Of a stretch of DNA of 64,000 bases, positions 50,896-61,685 are shown piece after piece (position 1 is the stretch's first letter; each line of letters starts with the position of its first letter). Below the pieces are notes generated by a model. It had not been told where the DNA came from. It ran no database searches and saw nothing but the letters and a program-made list of their open reading frames with translations. The stretch covers positions 124,001 through 188,000 of the forward strand of contig NZ_JAAQQR010000002.1 of NCBI RefSeq assembly GCF_011742555.1, written 5' to 3'. This DNA is from Luteibacter jiangsuensis (lineage in GTDB: Bacteria; Pseudomonadota; Gammaproteobacteria; Xanthomonadales; Rhodanobacteraceae). Made by a program: the position numbers and the translations under genes.

Positions 50896-51939
50896 ATGGC
50901 TCCCCACATCGTTCCCGGCCGCGTCGCGGCCGCACTCGCGCTGGCCTTCGCCACCGCCGCATTCGCTCCGGCCAGCCAGGCCGACATCCGCACCATGATC
51001 GTCACCTCCGATCCGCAATACCCGTGGACGCCCTCGTCCGACACGGATGAAGCGGAAAGCGAGGCGGACCGCGATGAGCGATCTCGCGCGCTCATCGAGG
51101 AACAATACCGAAGCATCGCCGCCTACCGCGCTGCCCGCCCTGGTCAGGACATCCCCGTATTCATCAATGGCGACATCACCGCCTACGGCCACGGCTGGCA
51201 AAGGAGTGTCATGGCCGAGCTGCTGCAGATCCTCGGCGACAATGTGCACATCGGCCTCGGCAATCACGACTACGCCAACAACATCAGGGCGTCCGACGGC
51301 GGCGGCTGCTACAACAACGGATGCGCACGCGACAGCATCGACGGCCTGGTGCAGCACGTAACCCGCAAGCGCGAGAAAGTGGCGTTCGATTTCGCCACCC
51401 AGCCCGGCGTGTTCGGGGACGATTACGAAGGCAGCCTCGCCTACGCCGTGCGCGCACCGGGCATGGATCGCGTGTTGAACGTGCAACTCAACAATTACCC
51501 GAGCTACGAGGTGACGTTCGACAGCTACGCCGCCCTGCGGAAGTCTCGTTACCGGATCACCTCGTCGGTGCCCTGGCTGGAAAACCTTCTCAAGACGAAC
51601 CTCACCGTACCGCCGTACGGAAAGCCGTCGGACCGGCCCTTCGACTTCGCCATCGTGCACATGCACAACGCGGACGCCGACGGGGCCAACTTCGAATTCG
51701 CCAGCATGGTGGCAAGCAACGACGTGGCGGCCATATTCGCGGGACACCTGCACGCATGGGCAGGACAGTACGGCGACATTGGCGGTGTCCCCGTATTCCT
51801 CAGCGGATCGGCATCGCGGCGCACCTACCTGATCGTGGAACACGACACGGATGCATCCGAACTGCGGGTCTACCGCGTGAGCGATAACGATCCCGACCGG
51901 AAGACCCTGGCTGGCCGGGTGCACATCCCGCAGTCCTAG
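50896..51939 (+). CDS. Exported calcineurin-like metallophosphoesterase
   Basis: 347 residues. Residues 1-29 are a signal peptide (AAALALAFATAAFAPASQA). Metal motifs run DPQY (in place of the usual DxH), NGDITAYGHG, GNHDYAN, VHMHN and FAGHLHAW. The first metal ligand position therefore has Gln rather than His, as in a subset of the family. A short Cys-containing insert GGGCYNNGCARDSIDG follows GNHD. The ATG follows AAGGA. It is probably periplasmic; substrate unknown. Stands alone between suhB and the convergent hda. Confidence 0.88.
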   Translation: MAPHIVPGRVAAALALAFATAAFAPASQADIRTMIVTSDPQYPWTPSSDTDEAESEADRDERSRALIEEQYRSIAAYRAARPGQDIPVFINGDITAYGHGWQRSVMAELLQILGDNVHIGLGNHDYANNIRASDGGGCYNNGCARDSIDGLVQHVTRKREKVAFDFATQPGVFGDDYEGSLAYAVRAPGMDRVLNVQLNNYPSYEVTFDSYAALRKSRYRITSSVPWLENLLKTNLTVPPYGKPSDRPFDFAIVHMHNADADGANFEFASMVASNDVAAIFAGHLHAWAGQYGDIGGVPVFLSGSASRRTYLIVEHDTDASELRVYRVSDNDPDRKTLAGRVHIPQS

Positions 51940-51965
51940 CGACGGCCTGGACTATCGAAAGTCGG

Positions 51966-52667
51966 CTAGAGGGGTGGCGCCCTCAGAAGGTCTCGCAGGA
52001 AGGGCACCGTCACTCGCCGTTTCGCGGCGAGTGACGCCCGGTCAAGGGTGTCGAGCAGGTCGAGCAAGGTGCCAAGGTCGCGCGCATGGTGCGCGAACAG
52101 CCAGTCGAGCACGGTGTCGTCCAGTTCGATGCCGCGCGCGCCGGCCTGCTCGCGCAGCACGTCCCTGCGCTCGGCGTCGCCCAGCGGCCTGAGCACCGCC
52201 TGGGTCAGCGAGCCCAGCCGCGAGCGCAGGTCGGGCAAGGCGATGCCGATGGAGCCCGGCGCCCCACTGGCGGAAAACAGCAACGTGCATCCTTCGGCCC
52301 GGTAGCGGTTGAAGGTATCGAACAGCGCATGCTCCGCCTCGCTTTCACCCGCGACGGAATCGATGTCGTCGATGGCCAGCAGGTCGCTGCCCGCCATGCC
52401 GCGGATGGCTGCCGCCCGCGATCCGCGCAGGGCGGCGAGCGGCAGGTACTGCGCGCTGCGGCCGGCGTCGATCGCCGCCTGGCAGGACGCAATAAGCAGG
52501 TGTGTGCGGCCACTGCCCATGGAACCGGCGACGAACACCCATGGTGCCGCGGGGCTCACGGCCGCCGCGCGCAAGGCTTCGACGGCCGCCGCGTTCTCGC
52601 CCGGATGGAAGTGCTCGAAGCGCTGCCGCCGCGGCCAGCGCAATGCGAGGGGAAGCTGGCTGGTCAT
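51966..52667 (-). CDS. hda: DnaA regulatory inactivator Hda
   Basis: 233 residues from ATG at 52667, overlapping the permease stop by four bases. The N terminus MTSQLPLALRW contains the sliding-clamp-binding motif. The AAA+ core has an altered Walker A, VAGSMGSGRTHLLIASCQAA, and a Walker B LLAIDDIDSVAG. With the beta clamp it promotes DnaA-ATP hydrolysis after initiation of replication. The upstream open frame is shadow of the permease gene. Confidence 0.93.
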   Translation of the reverse strand: MTSQLPLALRWPRRQRFEHFHPGENAAAVEALRAAAVSPAAPWVFVAGSMGSGRTHLLIASCQAAIDAGRSAQYLPLAALRGSRAAAIRGMAGSDLLAIDDIDSVAGESEAEHALFDTFNRYRAEGCTLLFSASGAPGSIGIALPDLRSRLGSLTQAVLRPLGDAERRDVLREQAGARGIELDDTVLDWLFAHHARDLGTLLDLLDTLDRASLAAKRRVTVPFLRDLLRAPPL

Positions 52668-53827
52668 GGCCCGCCGTCGCCGGGCACCGGGGGTTGCGGC
52701 CTGCGCGTTTCCACGTCGACCTCGACCTCGACCTCGATCGACTGCGCGGAAGCGTCCGTCGCCGGCTCCATGTAGAGGTCGCTTTCGCGGTAGCGGCTGA
52801 TCGCATAGCGCATCAGGACGACCACTACCGACGCAGCGGGAAGCGCGAGCAGCACGCCCAGAAACCCGAAGAGGTGTCCGCCAGCCAACACGGCAAAGAT
52901 GACCGCCACGGGATGCAGACCGATCTTTCCGCCCACGAGGCGCGGCACCAGCACGTAGCCCTCGAGCAGCTGGCCGACGGTGAACACCACGCCGACGAGG
53001 ATCACGTGCGTCCAGTCGCCATACTGGACCAGGGCCGCGATCAGCGCCGCAACGAAGCCGATCATGAAGCCGAGGTACGGGACGAAACTGAGCAGGCCCG
53101 CGACCATGCCGATCAGGGGACCGATGGAAATGCCGACCAGCGTGAGCCCCAGGCCGTAGAAGACGCCGAGGGCCAGCATCACGAGCAACTGGCCGCGAAC
53201 GAAGGCACCCAGCACCTCGTCGGATTCGCGGGCGAGACGCACCACGGTCGGCTCGATCGAGCGCGGAAGCATGCGCTGGATCTGCGCCATCATCGCGTCC
53301 CAGTCGCGCAGCAGGTAGAACGCCACGACGGGAATCAGCACGGCGTTGGTCAGCCACATGACCACGCCCATGCCGGATTGTGTGACCTTCGCCACGGCCT
53401 TGGCGGCAATGGTCCCCACCGAGCCGATGTGTTCGCGAACGGTGGCCAGCAGGCGGTCCGTATCGAAGACATTCGGATCCAGCCGCAGCTTTGCCTGGAC
53501 CCACGGCAACGCCGTCGTGCGAACCCAGTCCACGTAGTGCGGCAGGTTCTCGGCGAGGTTCTGGAACTGGCGCTGGATCAGCGGGATCAGCAGCAGGAGC
53601 ACACCCACCACGACCACCGAGATCACCGTGAACACGATGCTCACCGCCCAGGTGCGCCCCATGCCGAGGCGTTGCAGGCGGTCGGCCAGCGGGTCGCCGA
53701 GGTAAGCCAGCATCGCCGCGAGCGCGAAGGGCATGAGCACCGGGGCCAGCAACCAGATGAGGAAGACGATGACGGCGGTGATCGCCAGCAGCTGCCAGCG
53801 GCGGGACGTTTCGTGATTCATCGACAT
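52664..53827 (-). CDS. AI-2E family transporter (PerM-like)
   Basis: 387 residues with about eight hydrophobic segments typical of the AI-2E_transport family (VFLIWLLAPVLMPFALAAML, GQLLVMLALGVFYGLGL, IAALVQYGDWTHVILVG, KIGLHPVAVIFAVLAGGHLF). The C-terminal tail has an alternating run of Glu-Val-Glu-Val-Asp-Val-Glu (from about residue 367). The substrate is unclear in spite of the family name. It overlaps hda by four bases and is 3 bp after the DUF2066 gene: three genes in one minus-strand unit. Confidence 0.9.
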   Translation of the reverse strand: MSMNHETSRRWQLLAITAVIVFLIWLLAPVLMPFALAAMLAYLGDPLADRLQRLGMGRTWAVSIVFTVISVVVVGVLLLLIPLIQRQFQNLAENLPHYVDWVRTTALPWVQAKLRLDPNVFDTDRLLATVREHIGSVGTIAAKAVAKVTQSGMGVVMWLTNAVLIPVVAFYLLRDWDAMMAQIQRMLPRSIEPTVVRLARESDEVLGAFVRGQLLVMLALGVFYGLGLTLVGISIGPLIGMVAGLLSFVPYLGFMIGFVAALIAALVQYGDWTHVILVGVVFTVGQLLEGYVLVPRLVGGKIGLHPVAVIFAVLAGGHLFGFLGVLLALPAASVVVVLMRYAISRYRESDLYMEPATDASAQSIEVEVEVDVETRRPQPPVPGDGGP

Positions 53828-53830
53828 CCG

Positions 53831-54817
53831 TCAGGGGACCCAGCGCAAGGCGAGGTCGGCGCCGTCATGCCCGTCGCCGGCCAGCACGTGGCCCCCGGCG
53901 GAGTAACCCGCGACCAGCCGCGCGAGCGGTGCGTTGGCCGATACGTCGAAGAGCACGCCGTCGGCCGTGGCCGCCACCGGTACGATGGATTTCACCGCAG
54001 GGTCGTTCTGGAACGTGGACAGAAGGCCGGCGTAATCGGCGGCGGAACGGAGCCCGGCCACCCAGACCTTGCCGCTGGTGCTGCCGCCCTGGGTGGCGGC
54101 GAACTGGCGATCGAGCTTGTCCGCCATGGCGTTGGCGCCATTGGTCAGCAACGCCGCGCGGGCCTCGCCACTGTCTTTCCAACTGGACGTGCGGCCGGCC
54201 GAAACGAGGGTCCAGTCGGTCTGGTCGGCGCCGATCTTGCCGACGAGCACCACCGCCGTGTTGTACTGCCGGGCCACGCCGGCCACGGCCGCGGGATCGC
54301 CCGCCGCGAGGGCGGCCGGGTCGCGAATGGCACCGTCCTTCGGCACGACGATCTGATATCCGCGGGTATCGGCCATCTGGGCCAGCGGGGCGAGCTCATC
54401 TTGGCCAAGGAGCCTGCCGCTGGCGTCCCGCGCGATCACGAGCACGGGGGCCTTGGGTGCCGCGGCTGCGGCGTCGCCGACGGCCAGCACACGCCGGACC
54501 GCACCCGGATCGAACACGATCTCCAGGCTGAGGGGGGCCCCGTTGGCGCCGCCGGTGCGGGCGTACTGGTATTGCTGGACGAGGCCGCCCGGTTGCTTCA
54601 TGGCGTCGGCGTAGCCGGCCTTGCCGCGAGGGTCCGCCCCGTTCGAGGCCCGGGCCAGCACCTGGGTAAGGCCCGTCGCGAAGGCCTGGTCACGCACCGC
54701 GGCGCTGGTGTCGGCCACCGGCACCGTCACCGTGTAGATGGACGTCTGTCCCGCGGCCGTGCCAAGAAAGGCGACCGCGAAGAGCATCGATGTCGCGAGG
54801 ATCCGGAGTAGGCGCAT
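53831..54817 (-). CDS. DUF2066 domain-containing exported protein
   Basis: 328 residues from the ATG at 54817, with a signal peptide (MRLLRILATSMLFAVAFLGT). The DUF2066 part covers about 20-250 (TVTVPVADTSAAVRDQAF, LVQQYQYARTG, LSLEIVFDPGAVRRVLAVGD). The function is unknown; the gene is regularly found upstream of the PerM/Hda pair and divergent from purM. Probably periplasmic. Confidence 0.88.
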   Translation of the reverse strand: MRLLRILATSMLFAVAFLGTAAGQTSIYTVTVPVADTSAAVRDQAFATGLTQVLARASNGADPRGKAGYADAMKQPGGLVQQYQYARTGGANGAPLSLEIVFDPGAVRRVLAVGDAAAAAPKAPVLVIARDASGRLLGQDELAPLAQMADTRGYQIVVPKDGAIRDPAALAAGDPAAVAGVARQYNTAVVLVGKIGADQTDWTLVSAGRTSSWKDSGEARAALLTNGANAMADKLDRQFAATQGGSTSGKVWVAGLRSAADYAGLLSTFQNDPAVKSIVPVAATADGVLFDVSANAPLARLVAGYSAGGHVLAGDGHDGADLALRWVP

Positions 54818-54953
54818 GGTGTGGGCATCGCTCTGTGAAGGCAGGAAGTCTGCCCAAACCATGCCATGGCGTCCATCCAGGAGCCGTGCAGGGCCCGGTC
54901 ACGGGCCCGCTTGCTGTTAGAATGCGCGGTTTCCAATAGTGCCGGAACCGCTT

Positions 54954-55991
54954 ATGTCCTCCGACCAGGGCTCCCTCACCTACCGCGACGCAGGCGTGGA
55001 CATCGACGCCGGTAATGCCCTCGTCGAGCGCATCAAGCCGATGGTCAAGCGCACCTTCCGCCCCGAGGTGATGGGCGGACTGGGCGGTTTCGGCGGGCTG
55101 TTCGACCTTTCCGGCCGCTACAAGGAGCCCGTGCTCGTTTCGGGCACCGACGGCGTCGGCACGAAGCTGAAGCTTGCCCAGCAGCTGGGCCGCCACGACA
55201 CCATCGGCATCGACCTGGTGGGCATGTGCGTCAACGACGTGCTCGTGCAGGGTGCCGAACCACTGTTCTTCCTCGACTACTTTGCCACCGGCAAGCTCGA
55301 TGTCGACACGGCCGCCTCGGTGGTCGGCGGCATCGCCCGCGGCTGCGAGCTCGCCGGCTGTGCGCTGATCGGCGGCGAGACGGCCGAAATGCCCGACATG
55401 TACCCGCCGGGCGAATACGACCTGGCCGGCTTTACCGTCGGCGCCGTGGAAAAGTCCGCCATGAACGACGGCTCCTCCATCGTCGCGGGCGACGTCATCC
55501 TCGGCGTGGCCTCCTCCGGCCCGCACTCGAACGGCTATTCGCTGATCCGCCGCATCCTCGAACGCGCGGGCTCCCCGCTGGAGACCGATGTCGGCGGCGT
55601 GAAGCTGGTGGACGCGCTGATGGCACCCACCACCATATACGTGAAGCCCATGCTGGACCTGATCGGCAAGGTGGACGTGCACGGCATGGCGCACGTCACC
55701 GGTGGCGGCCTGAAGGAAAACATCATCCGCGTGGTTCCCGACGGCCTGGCCCTGTCCATCGACGCCTCGGCGTGGGAATTGCCGCCCGTGTTCCAGTGGC
55801 TGCAGCGCGAAGGCAACGTCGCCGACGAGGAAATGTGGCGCACCTTCAACTGCGGCATCGGCTTTACCGTGCTGCTCGCCGAGAGCCAGGTCGAGGCTGC
55901 GCAGGCCGTGCTCGCCGGCCATGGCCTCGACAGCCAGCCGATCGGCGTGGTGGTCGCCCATGAAGGCGGCGAACGCGTCCACATCGCCTGA
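54954..55991 (+). CDS. purM: Phosphoribosylformylglycinamidine cyclo-ligase
   Basis: 345 residues from the ATG at 54954; a GTG at 54939 is possible but less likely. It makes aminoimidazole ribonucleotide in step five of purine synthesis, using ATP. Family signatures: [74 protein letters not shown] and [18 protein letters not shown]. It is followed after four bases by purN, as in E. coli. Confidence 0.97.
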   Translation: MSSDQGSLTYRDAGVDIDAGNALVERIKPMVKRTFRPEVMGGLGGFGGLFDLSGRYKEPVLVSGTDGVGTKLKLAQQLGRHDTIGIDLVGMCVNDVLVQGAEPLFFLDYFATGKLDVDTAASVVGGIARGCELAGCALIGGETAEMPDMYPPGEYDLAGFTVGAVEKSAMNDGSSIVAGDVILGVASSGPHSNGYSLIRRILERAGSPLETDVGGVKLVDALMAPTTIYVKPMLDLIGKVDVHGMAHVTGGGLKENIIRVVPDGLALSIDASAWELPPVFQWLQREGNVADEEMWRTFNCGIGFTVLLAESQVEAAQAVLAGHGLDSQPIGVVVAHEGGERVHIA

Positions 55992-55995
55992 GCCG

Positions 55996-56643
55996 ATGGA
56001 TCGCCCCCTTCGCGTCGCCGCGCTCGCATCCGGGCGTGGCAGCAATCTTGCCGCGCTCGTCGCAGCGCGTGACGCCGGGCGCCTGCCCGTCGAATTCACC
56101 CTCGTGGGCAGCGACAAGAAGCTGGCCGGGGCCCTCGCGGTCGCTGCCGCGGCAGGCATTCCGACGGTGGCACTGAACCCGAAGGACTACGCCACGCGCG
56201 CCGAATTCGACAGCGCCCTGTTCGGCCGGGTGGCCGACAGCGGGGCCGATCTGCTCGTGCTGGCCGGCTACATGCGCATCGTGGACGCCGCAGTGGTGGC
56301 GCCATGGGAGGGCCGCGCGATCAACGTGCACCCCTCCCTGCTGCCGAAGTACCGCGGCCTGCACACCCACCGCCGCTGCCTGGAGGCCGGCGACCGCGAA
56401 CACGGCGCCAGCGTGCACTTCGTCACGGCGGAACTGGATGGCGGCCCCGTGGTCGCCCAGGCACGCATTCCCGTCCATCCGGGCGACACGGAAGACGACC
56501 TCGCCGCGCGCCTGCTCGTCGAGGAGCACAAGCTCTTGCCGGCGGTTGTCGGCGCCATCGCCAGTGGCCGGCTGCGCTGGCAAGGCGGCCCGCTGTTCGA
56601 CGGCGCGCCGCTGACGCGCCCCCTGAGCCTCGCCGACCTGTAA
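55996..56643 (+). CDS. purN: Phosphoribosylglycinamide formyltransferase
   Basis: 215 residues from the ATG at 55996 (MDRPLRVAALASGRGSNLAA). The formyl-tetrahydrofolate enzyme of step three of purine synthesis. Active-site motifs: INVHPSLLPKYRGLHTHRRC with catalytic Asn and His, and HFVTAELDGGPVVAQARIPV with the catalytic Asp. Upstream in-frame residues belong to purM's shadow. Confidence 0.96.
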   Translation: MDRPLRVAALASGRGSNLAALVAARDAGRLPVEFTLVGSDKKLAGALAVAAAAGIPTVALNPKDYATRAEFDSALFGRVADSGADLLVLAGYMRIVDAAVVAPWEGRAINVHPSLLPKYRGLHTHRRCLEAGDREHGASVHFVTAELDGGPVVAQARIPVHPGDTEDDLAARLLVEEHKLLPAVVGAIASGRLRWQGGPLFDGAPLTRPLSLADL

Positions 56644-56655
56644 GACACCGGCGAT

Positions 56656-56738
56656 TGTGGGAGCCGGCTATGCCGGCGATCCCGCGGCAGCGGGCAACCT
56701 TGCCGCGAGCACCCATCGCCGCTGAAGCGGCTCCCACA
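56656..56738. repeat. REP-like palindromic pair (copy 4)
   Basis: Left arm TGTGGGAGCCGGCTATGCCG and right arm ending CGCTGAAGCGGCTCCCACA, with CCCGCGGCAGCGGG hairpin between. Nearly the same as copy 3 at 33578. It lies between purN and the DUF3108 gene. Confidence 0.9.
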
Positions 56739-56820
56739 CAAAGCCAGGCTGCGGCTTCCACATAGGGATCCCGGCTCGGGCGTGGCCCGGCATTCAGCCT
56801 CGCGGCTTACAATCCGCTAC

Positions 56821-57522
56821 ATGACGACCCGCACCCTCCTCCGCGCCGGCCTCGCGCTGGCCCTCGCCCTGCCTGCCGCCGCGTTCGCCGCGGACGTGCC
56901 GCAGTCTTTCACCGCTACCTACCAGGTTTCCAAGGGCGGCGATCCGCTCGGCGAAGCCACGGTCACGCTGAAGCCCGCCGGCGGTGGCCAGTTCGAATAC
57001 TCGAACCAGACCAAGGGCACCTCGGGCCTGGCTGCCATGCTCGGCGCGAATGTGTCGGAAACCTCTCGCTTCACCTGGGCCGGACAGGTCCCGCAGGCGG
57101 TGAGCTATCACTACCAGCTCGACGCGGCGATCAAGTCGAAGACCCGTGACCTCGCCGTGCAGGACGGCACCGTCCAGGTGCAGGACAACAAGAAGAGCTA
57201 CACCTACTCTGCCGTGCCGGGCATGGTGGAACGCAACACCCTGCCGCTCGCGCTGGGCGTCGCACTGCGCTCCGGCCAGAAGGACCTGGCGTTGCCGGTG
57301 GCGGTGAAACAGGAAGTGGAAAACCAGAAGTTCAAGGTGTCGGCCACCGAGAAGGTTACCGTTCCCGCCGGCTCCTTCGAGGCCGTTCGCGTCGACCGCA
57401 CCGACGCCGACCGCGGGTTCAACGCATGGTACGTGCCAGGGAAGTATCCGGTGCCCGTGAAGCTGGCCCAGAAAGACGGCGGCGACATGACGATGGAACT
57501 GGTGAAGTTCGAAGGCCGCTAA
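56821..57522 (+). CDS. DUF3108 domain-containing exported protein
   Basis: 233 residues from the ATG at 56821, with a signal peptide ending AAAFAAD. The mature part is beta-rich ([60 protein letters not shown]), the DUF3108 fold. Function unknown, probably periplasmic. The gene follows purN in several gammaproteobacteria, here with a REP-like element in the 177-bp gap. Confidence 0.88.
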   Translation: MTTRTLLRAGLALALALPAAAFAADVPQSFTATYQVSKGGDPLGEATVTLKPAGGGQFEYSNQTKGTSGLAAMLGANVSETSRFTWAGQVPQAVSYHYQLDAAIKSKTRDLAVQDGTVQVQDNKKSYTYSAVPGMVERNTLPLALGVALRSGQKDLALPVAVKQEVENQKFKVSATEKVTVPAGSFEAVRVDRTDADRGFNAWYVPGKYPVPVKLAQKDGGDMTMELVKFEGR

Positions 57523-57526
57523 TCAC

Positions 57527-57726
57527 TGTGGGGGCCGACTGTCCCCGGCGGGGGCAGGCACGCATCGCGCGAGCACCCATCGCCGCTTAAGCGGCTCCCA
57601 CACAAAGCCCACCTGCCTTGATGCGGGAGCCTACCTGCCTTGATGTGGGAGCCGGCTAGGCCGGCGATCTCGCGGCAGCGAGCAAGCTTGTCGCAGTATC
57701 CATCGCCGCTGAAGCGGCTTCCACAT
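57527..57726. repeat. Two adjacent REP-like pairs (copies 5 and 6)
   Basis: Unit one is 57527-57604, with a degraded left arm TGTGGGGGCCGACTGTCCCC; unit two is 57644-57726, with left arm TGTGGGAGCCGGCTAGGCCG. Between them a 12-base segment, CCTGCCTTGATG, is repeated in tandem (57611 and 57632), each copy leading into a GGGAGCC. Lies between the convergent DUF3108 gene and murA. Confidence 0.85.
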
Positions 57727-57744
57727 GAAGCCGCATATCCGAAG

Positions 57745-59296
<1,552 letters not shown>

Positions 59297-59369
59297 GGAA
59301 TCTCCGTAAAAGGGGGTCGCAGCGTGAGCAAGGGTTCCGAAACGGACCCTGAACCACCCGTCGATGGCA

Positions 59370-59412
59370 GCAACCATAAAATGAGAATATGTAATGGTAA
59401 TGGAAATCCGGT
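59370..59412. promoter_or_regulatory. AT-rich divergent promoter region between ibaG and kdsD
   Basis: The only AT-rich run in this gap. On the minus strand TTACCA and TATGGT are 16 bases apart, a possible promoter for ibaG-murA. On the plus strand a -10-like TATGTAAT lies about 70 bases upstream of kdsD but has no clear -35 partner. Low confidence. Confidence 0.3.
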
Positions 59413-59468
59413 GTCGCAGAAATGGACATCCCGGGTAACCAGGGAGCCCACCCGGACCTCGAGGTCGC

Positions 59469-60482
59469 ATGAACGCCCGCACCGCACCGCCAGCCGCCAA
59501 CCGACTCGTGGACGCCGACGCCGTCGTGCGCAGCGCGCGCAACGTCATCAAGACCGAGGCGGCCGGCATCCGCGCCCTCGAGGCGAGGATCGACGCGGCA
59601 TTCGTCCAGGCCTGCCAGATGATCCTCGACTGCAAGGGCCGCGTCGTGGTCTCCGGCATGGGCAAATCGGGCCATATCGGCCGAAAGGTCGCCGCCACCC
59701 TGGCTTCCACCGGCACGCCTTCCTTCTTCGTGCACCCGGGCGAGGCCAGCCACGGCGACCTCGGCATGATCCAGCCGGACGACATCGTGCTGGGCATCTC
59801 CTATTCGGGCGAAACGGACGAATTGCTGTACATCCTCCCGGCGATCAAGCGCCAGGGCATTTCGCTCATCTCGATCACGGGCAATCCGGCCTCGTCGCTG
59901 GCCACCCAGGCCGACGTCAATCTCGACGCCAACGTGGCCTGCGAGGCCTGCCCGCATGGCCTGGCCCCCACCGCCAGCACCACGGCCGCCCTGGTCATGG
60001 GCGACGCCCTGGCGGTGGCGCTCCTGGAAGCGCGTGGCTTCACCTCGGACGATTTCGCCCGCTCCCATCCCGCCGGCAGCCTCGGGCGCCGGCTGCTCCT
60101 GCATATTTCCGACGTCATGCACGCCGGCGACGACGTGCCCCGCGTCCGTCTGGAGGCCTCGCTCAGCGAGGCACTGGTGGAAATGTCGCGCAAGCGCCTC
60201 GGCATGACCGCGGTCGTCGACGGCGACGACCGCCTCCTTGGCGTGTTCACCGACGGCGACCTTCGCCGTGCCCTCGACGACGACGGCGTGGACCTCCGCA
60301 GCGCCTCCGTCGCCCAGCTCATGACGCGCGGCCCCAAGACCATCGGCTCCGACAAGCTGGCGGTCGAGGCGGCGCAGCTCATGGAGAAGCACCAGATCAA
60401 CGCCCTCCTCGTCGTGGACGGGGAAGGCCGCGTGGTCGGTGCGCTGAACATCCACGACCTGCTCCGTGCCCGCGTCGTCTGA
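59469..60482 (+). CDS. kdsD: D-arabinose 5-phosphate isomerase
   Basis: 337 residues. The N-terminal SIS domain (RVVVSGMGKSGHIGRKVAAT, FFVHPGEASHGDLGMIQPDD, ISYSGETDE) is followed by two CBS motifs (ISDVMHAGDDVPRVRLEASL, LGVFTDGDLRRALDDDG). It makes arabinose 5-phosphate from ribulose 5-phosphate, the first step of Kdo synthesis for lipopolysaccharide. It leads the operon kdsD-kdsC-lptC-lptA-lptB-rpoN. Confidence 0.96.
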   Translation: MNARTAPPAANRLVDADAVVRSARNVIKTEAAGIRALEARIDAAFVQACQMILDCKGRVVVSGMGKSGHIGRKVAATLASTGTPSFFVHPGEASHGDLGMIQPDDIVLGISYSGETDELLYILPAIKRQGISLISITGNPASSLATQADVNLDANVACEACPHGLAPTASTTAALVMGDALAVALLEARGFTSDDFARSHPAGSLGRRLLLHISDVMHAGDDVPRVRLEASLSEALVEMSRKRLGMTAVVDGDDRLLGVFTDGDLRRALDDDGVDLRSASVAQLMTRGPKTIGSDKLAVEAAQLMEKHQINALLVVDGEGRVVGALNIHDLLRARVV

Positions 60483-60540
60483 ACGAGAGCACTGCGGCGC
60501 CCTCCCCCGGCGCCGATCCATCCCCATATATAGCGAAACC

Positions 60541-61089
60541 ATGGCCTACACGCATTACACCGAGATCCCCGCCGACGTCGCCGAGCGCGCGGCACGCGTG
60601 CGCCTCGTCGTCTTCGACGTCGACGGCACGCTGACCGACGGCCGCCTGTGGTACGGCGAGGACGGCCGCGAGACCAAGGTTTTCCACGTGCACGACGGGC
60701 TGGGCCTCAAGGCCCTGCAACGGAACGGGGTAAAGGTCGGGATCATCACCGCACGCATCAGCCACCCGGTGTCCCTGCGGGCCGAGGAACTCGGCATCGC
60801 CCACGTGTACCAGGGCCAGAAAGACAAGCGGGCATGCCTGACCGGCCTGCTCGACGCGCTCAGGCTCGCACCGGAGGAAGCGGCGTTCGTGGGCGACGAC
60901 CTGCCGGACCTGCCCGCCATGGGCATCGTCGGCCTGGCGGTCGCCACGGCGAATGCCCACCCCTGGGTCGCGGAGCGCGCCCACTGGCGCACCCGGCTCA
61001 TCGGCGGTTACGGCGCGGCGCGCGAGGTGGCCGACATGATCCTGGCGGCCCAGGGCAAGGCGGAAGCCGAAAGGGACCGCTGGCTATGA
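60541..61089 (+). CDS. kdsC: 3-deoxy-D-manno-octulosonate 8-phosphate phosphatase
   Basis: 182 residues from the ATG at 60541. HAD-fold phosphatase with the nucleophile motif VFDVDGTLTDGRLWYGEDGR and the distal GDDLPDLPAMGIVGLAVATA. It releases phosphate from Kdo 8-phosphate. 58 bases after kdsD; overlaps lptC by four bases (ATGA). The short form without a cap domain fits KdsC. Confidence 0.96.
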   Translation: MAYTHYTEIPADVAERAARVRLVVFDVDGTLTDGRLWYGEDGRETKVFHVHDGLGLKALQRNGVKVGIITARISHPVSLRAEELGIAHVYQGQKDKRACLTGLLDALRLAPEEAAFVGDDLPDLPAMGIVGLAVATANAHPWVAERAHWRTRLIGGYGAAREVADMILAAQGKAEAERDRWL

Positions 61090-61685
61090 GCGTGTTCAAC
61101 CTCATCAGGGATCGCGGGGTGGCCGGCACGACCGGCATCCTCGCGGCCGTCCTTGGTGCCAGCGTGCTGCTCTATTACTGGACCGCGCCCGAGAAAAAAG
61201 TGCAGGACTTCGTCGGTCCGCCCCGCTCCGGGTATGTCCTCACCAACTTCGACCTCGATTCCTACAACGAGGAGGGCAAACCGGCCTTCAAGCTGGTGGC
61301 GCCGCACCTGGAGCGTCGCGAGGGCGACGAGTCGCTGTACATCAACGCGCCGGATTTTGTGCTCCCCTCCACCAAGGAAACCAATGTTCCGCCATGGACC
61401 GGCCATTCGCAGTACGGCTGGGTGAACAAGGACGGCAGCCTGCTCAAGTTGCAGGGGAAGGTCCACATGGACCGGGTGGCTTTCCAGAACAACCAGCCGG
61501 CCAGCATCGACACCTCGGAAGTCACCGCCTGGCCCAAGGAAAACCGCCTGGAAACGGCAGAGGCGGCCCGGATCGTGCAGGGAACATCTACAATGCAGGG
61601 CGTTGGCATGCGCGCCAATCTCGATACCAAGCACCTGGAGCTCCTCGATGCAGTTCACACTGTCTACCAGCCGCGCAAACGCTAA
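61086..61685 (+). CDS. lptC: LPS export protein LptC
   Basis: 199 residues. One N-terminal membrane helix (TGILAAVLGASVLLYYW) anchors a periplasmic beta-jellyroll (YVLTNFDLDSYNEEGKPAFK, LETAEAARIVQGTSTMQGVG). LptC receives lipopolysaccharide from LptB2FG and passes it to LptA. Coupled to kdsC; its end overlaps the start of lptA by 38 bases. Confidence 0.94.
   Translation: MSVFNLIRDRGVAGTTGILAAVLGASVLLYYWTAPEKKVQDFVGPPRSGYVLTNFDLDSYNEEGKPAFKLVAPHLERREGDESLYINAPDFVLPSTKETNVPPWTGHSQYGWVNKDGSLLKLQGKVHMDRVAFQNNQPASIDTSEVTAWPKENRLETAEAARIVQGTSTMQGVGMRANLDTKHLELLDAVHTVYQPRKR

Noticed and set aside
52502-54811. Plus-strand open frame of 769 codons opposite hda, the permease and DUF2066
   Set aside because: Low-complexity His/Arg/Gln composition typical of antisense to membrane protein genes.
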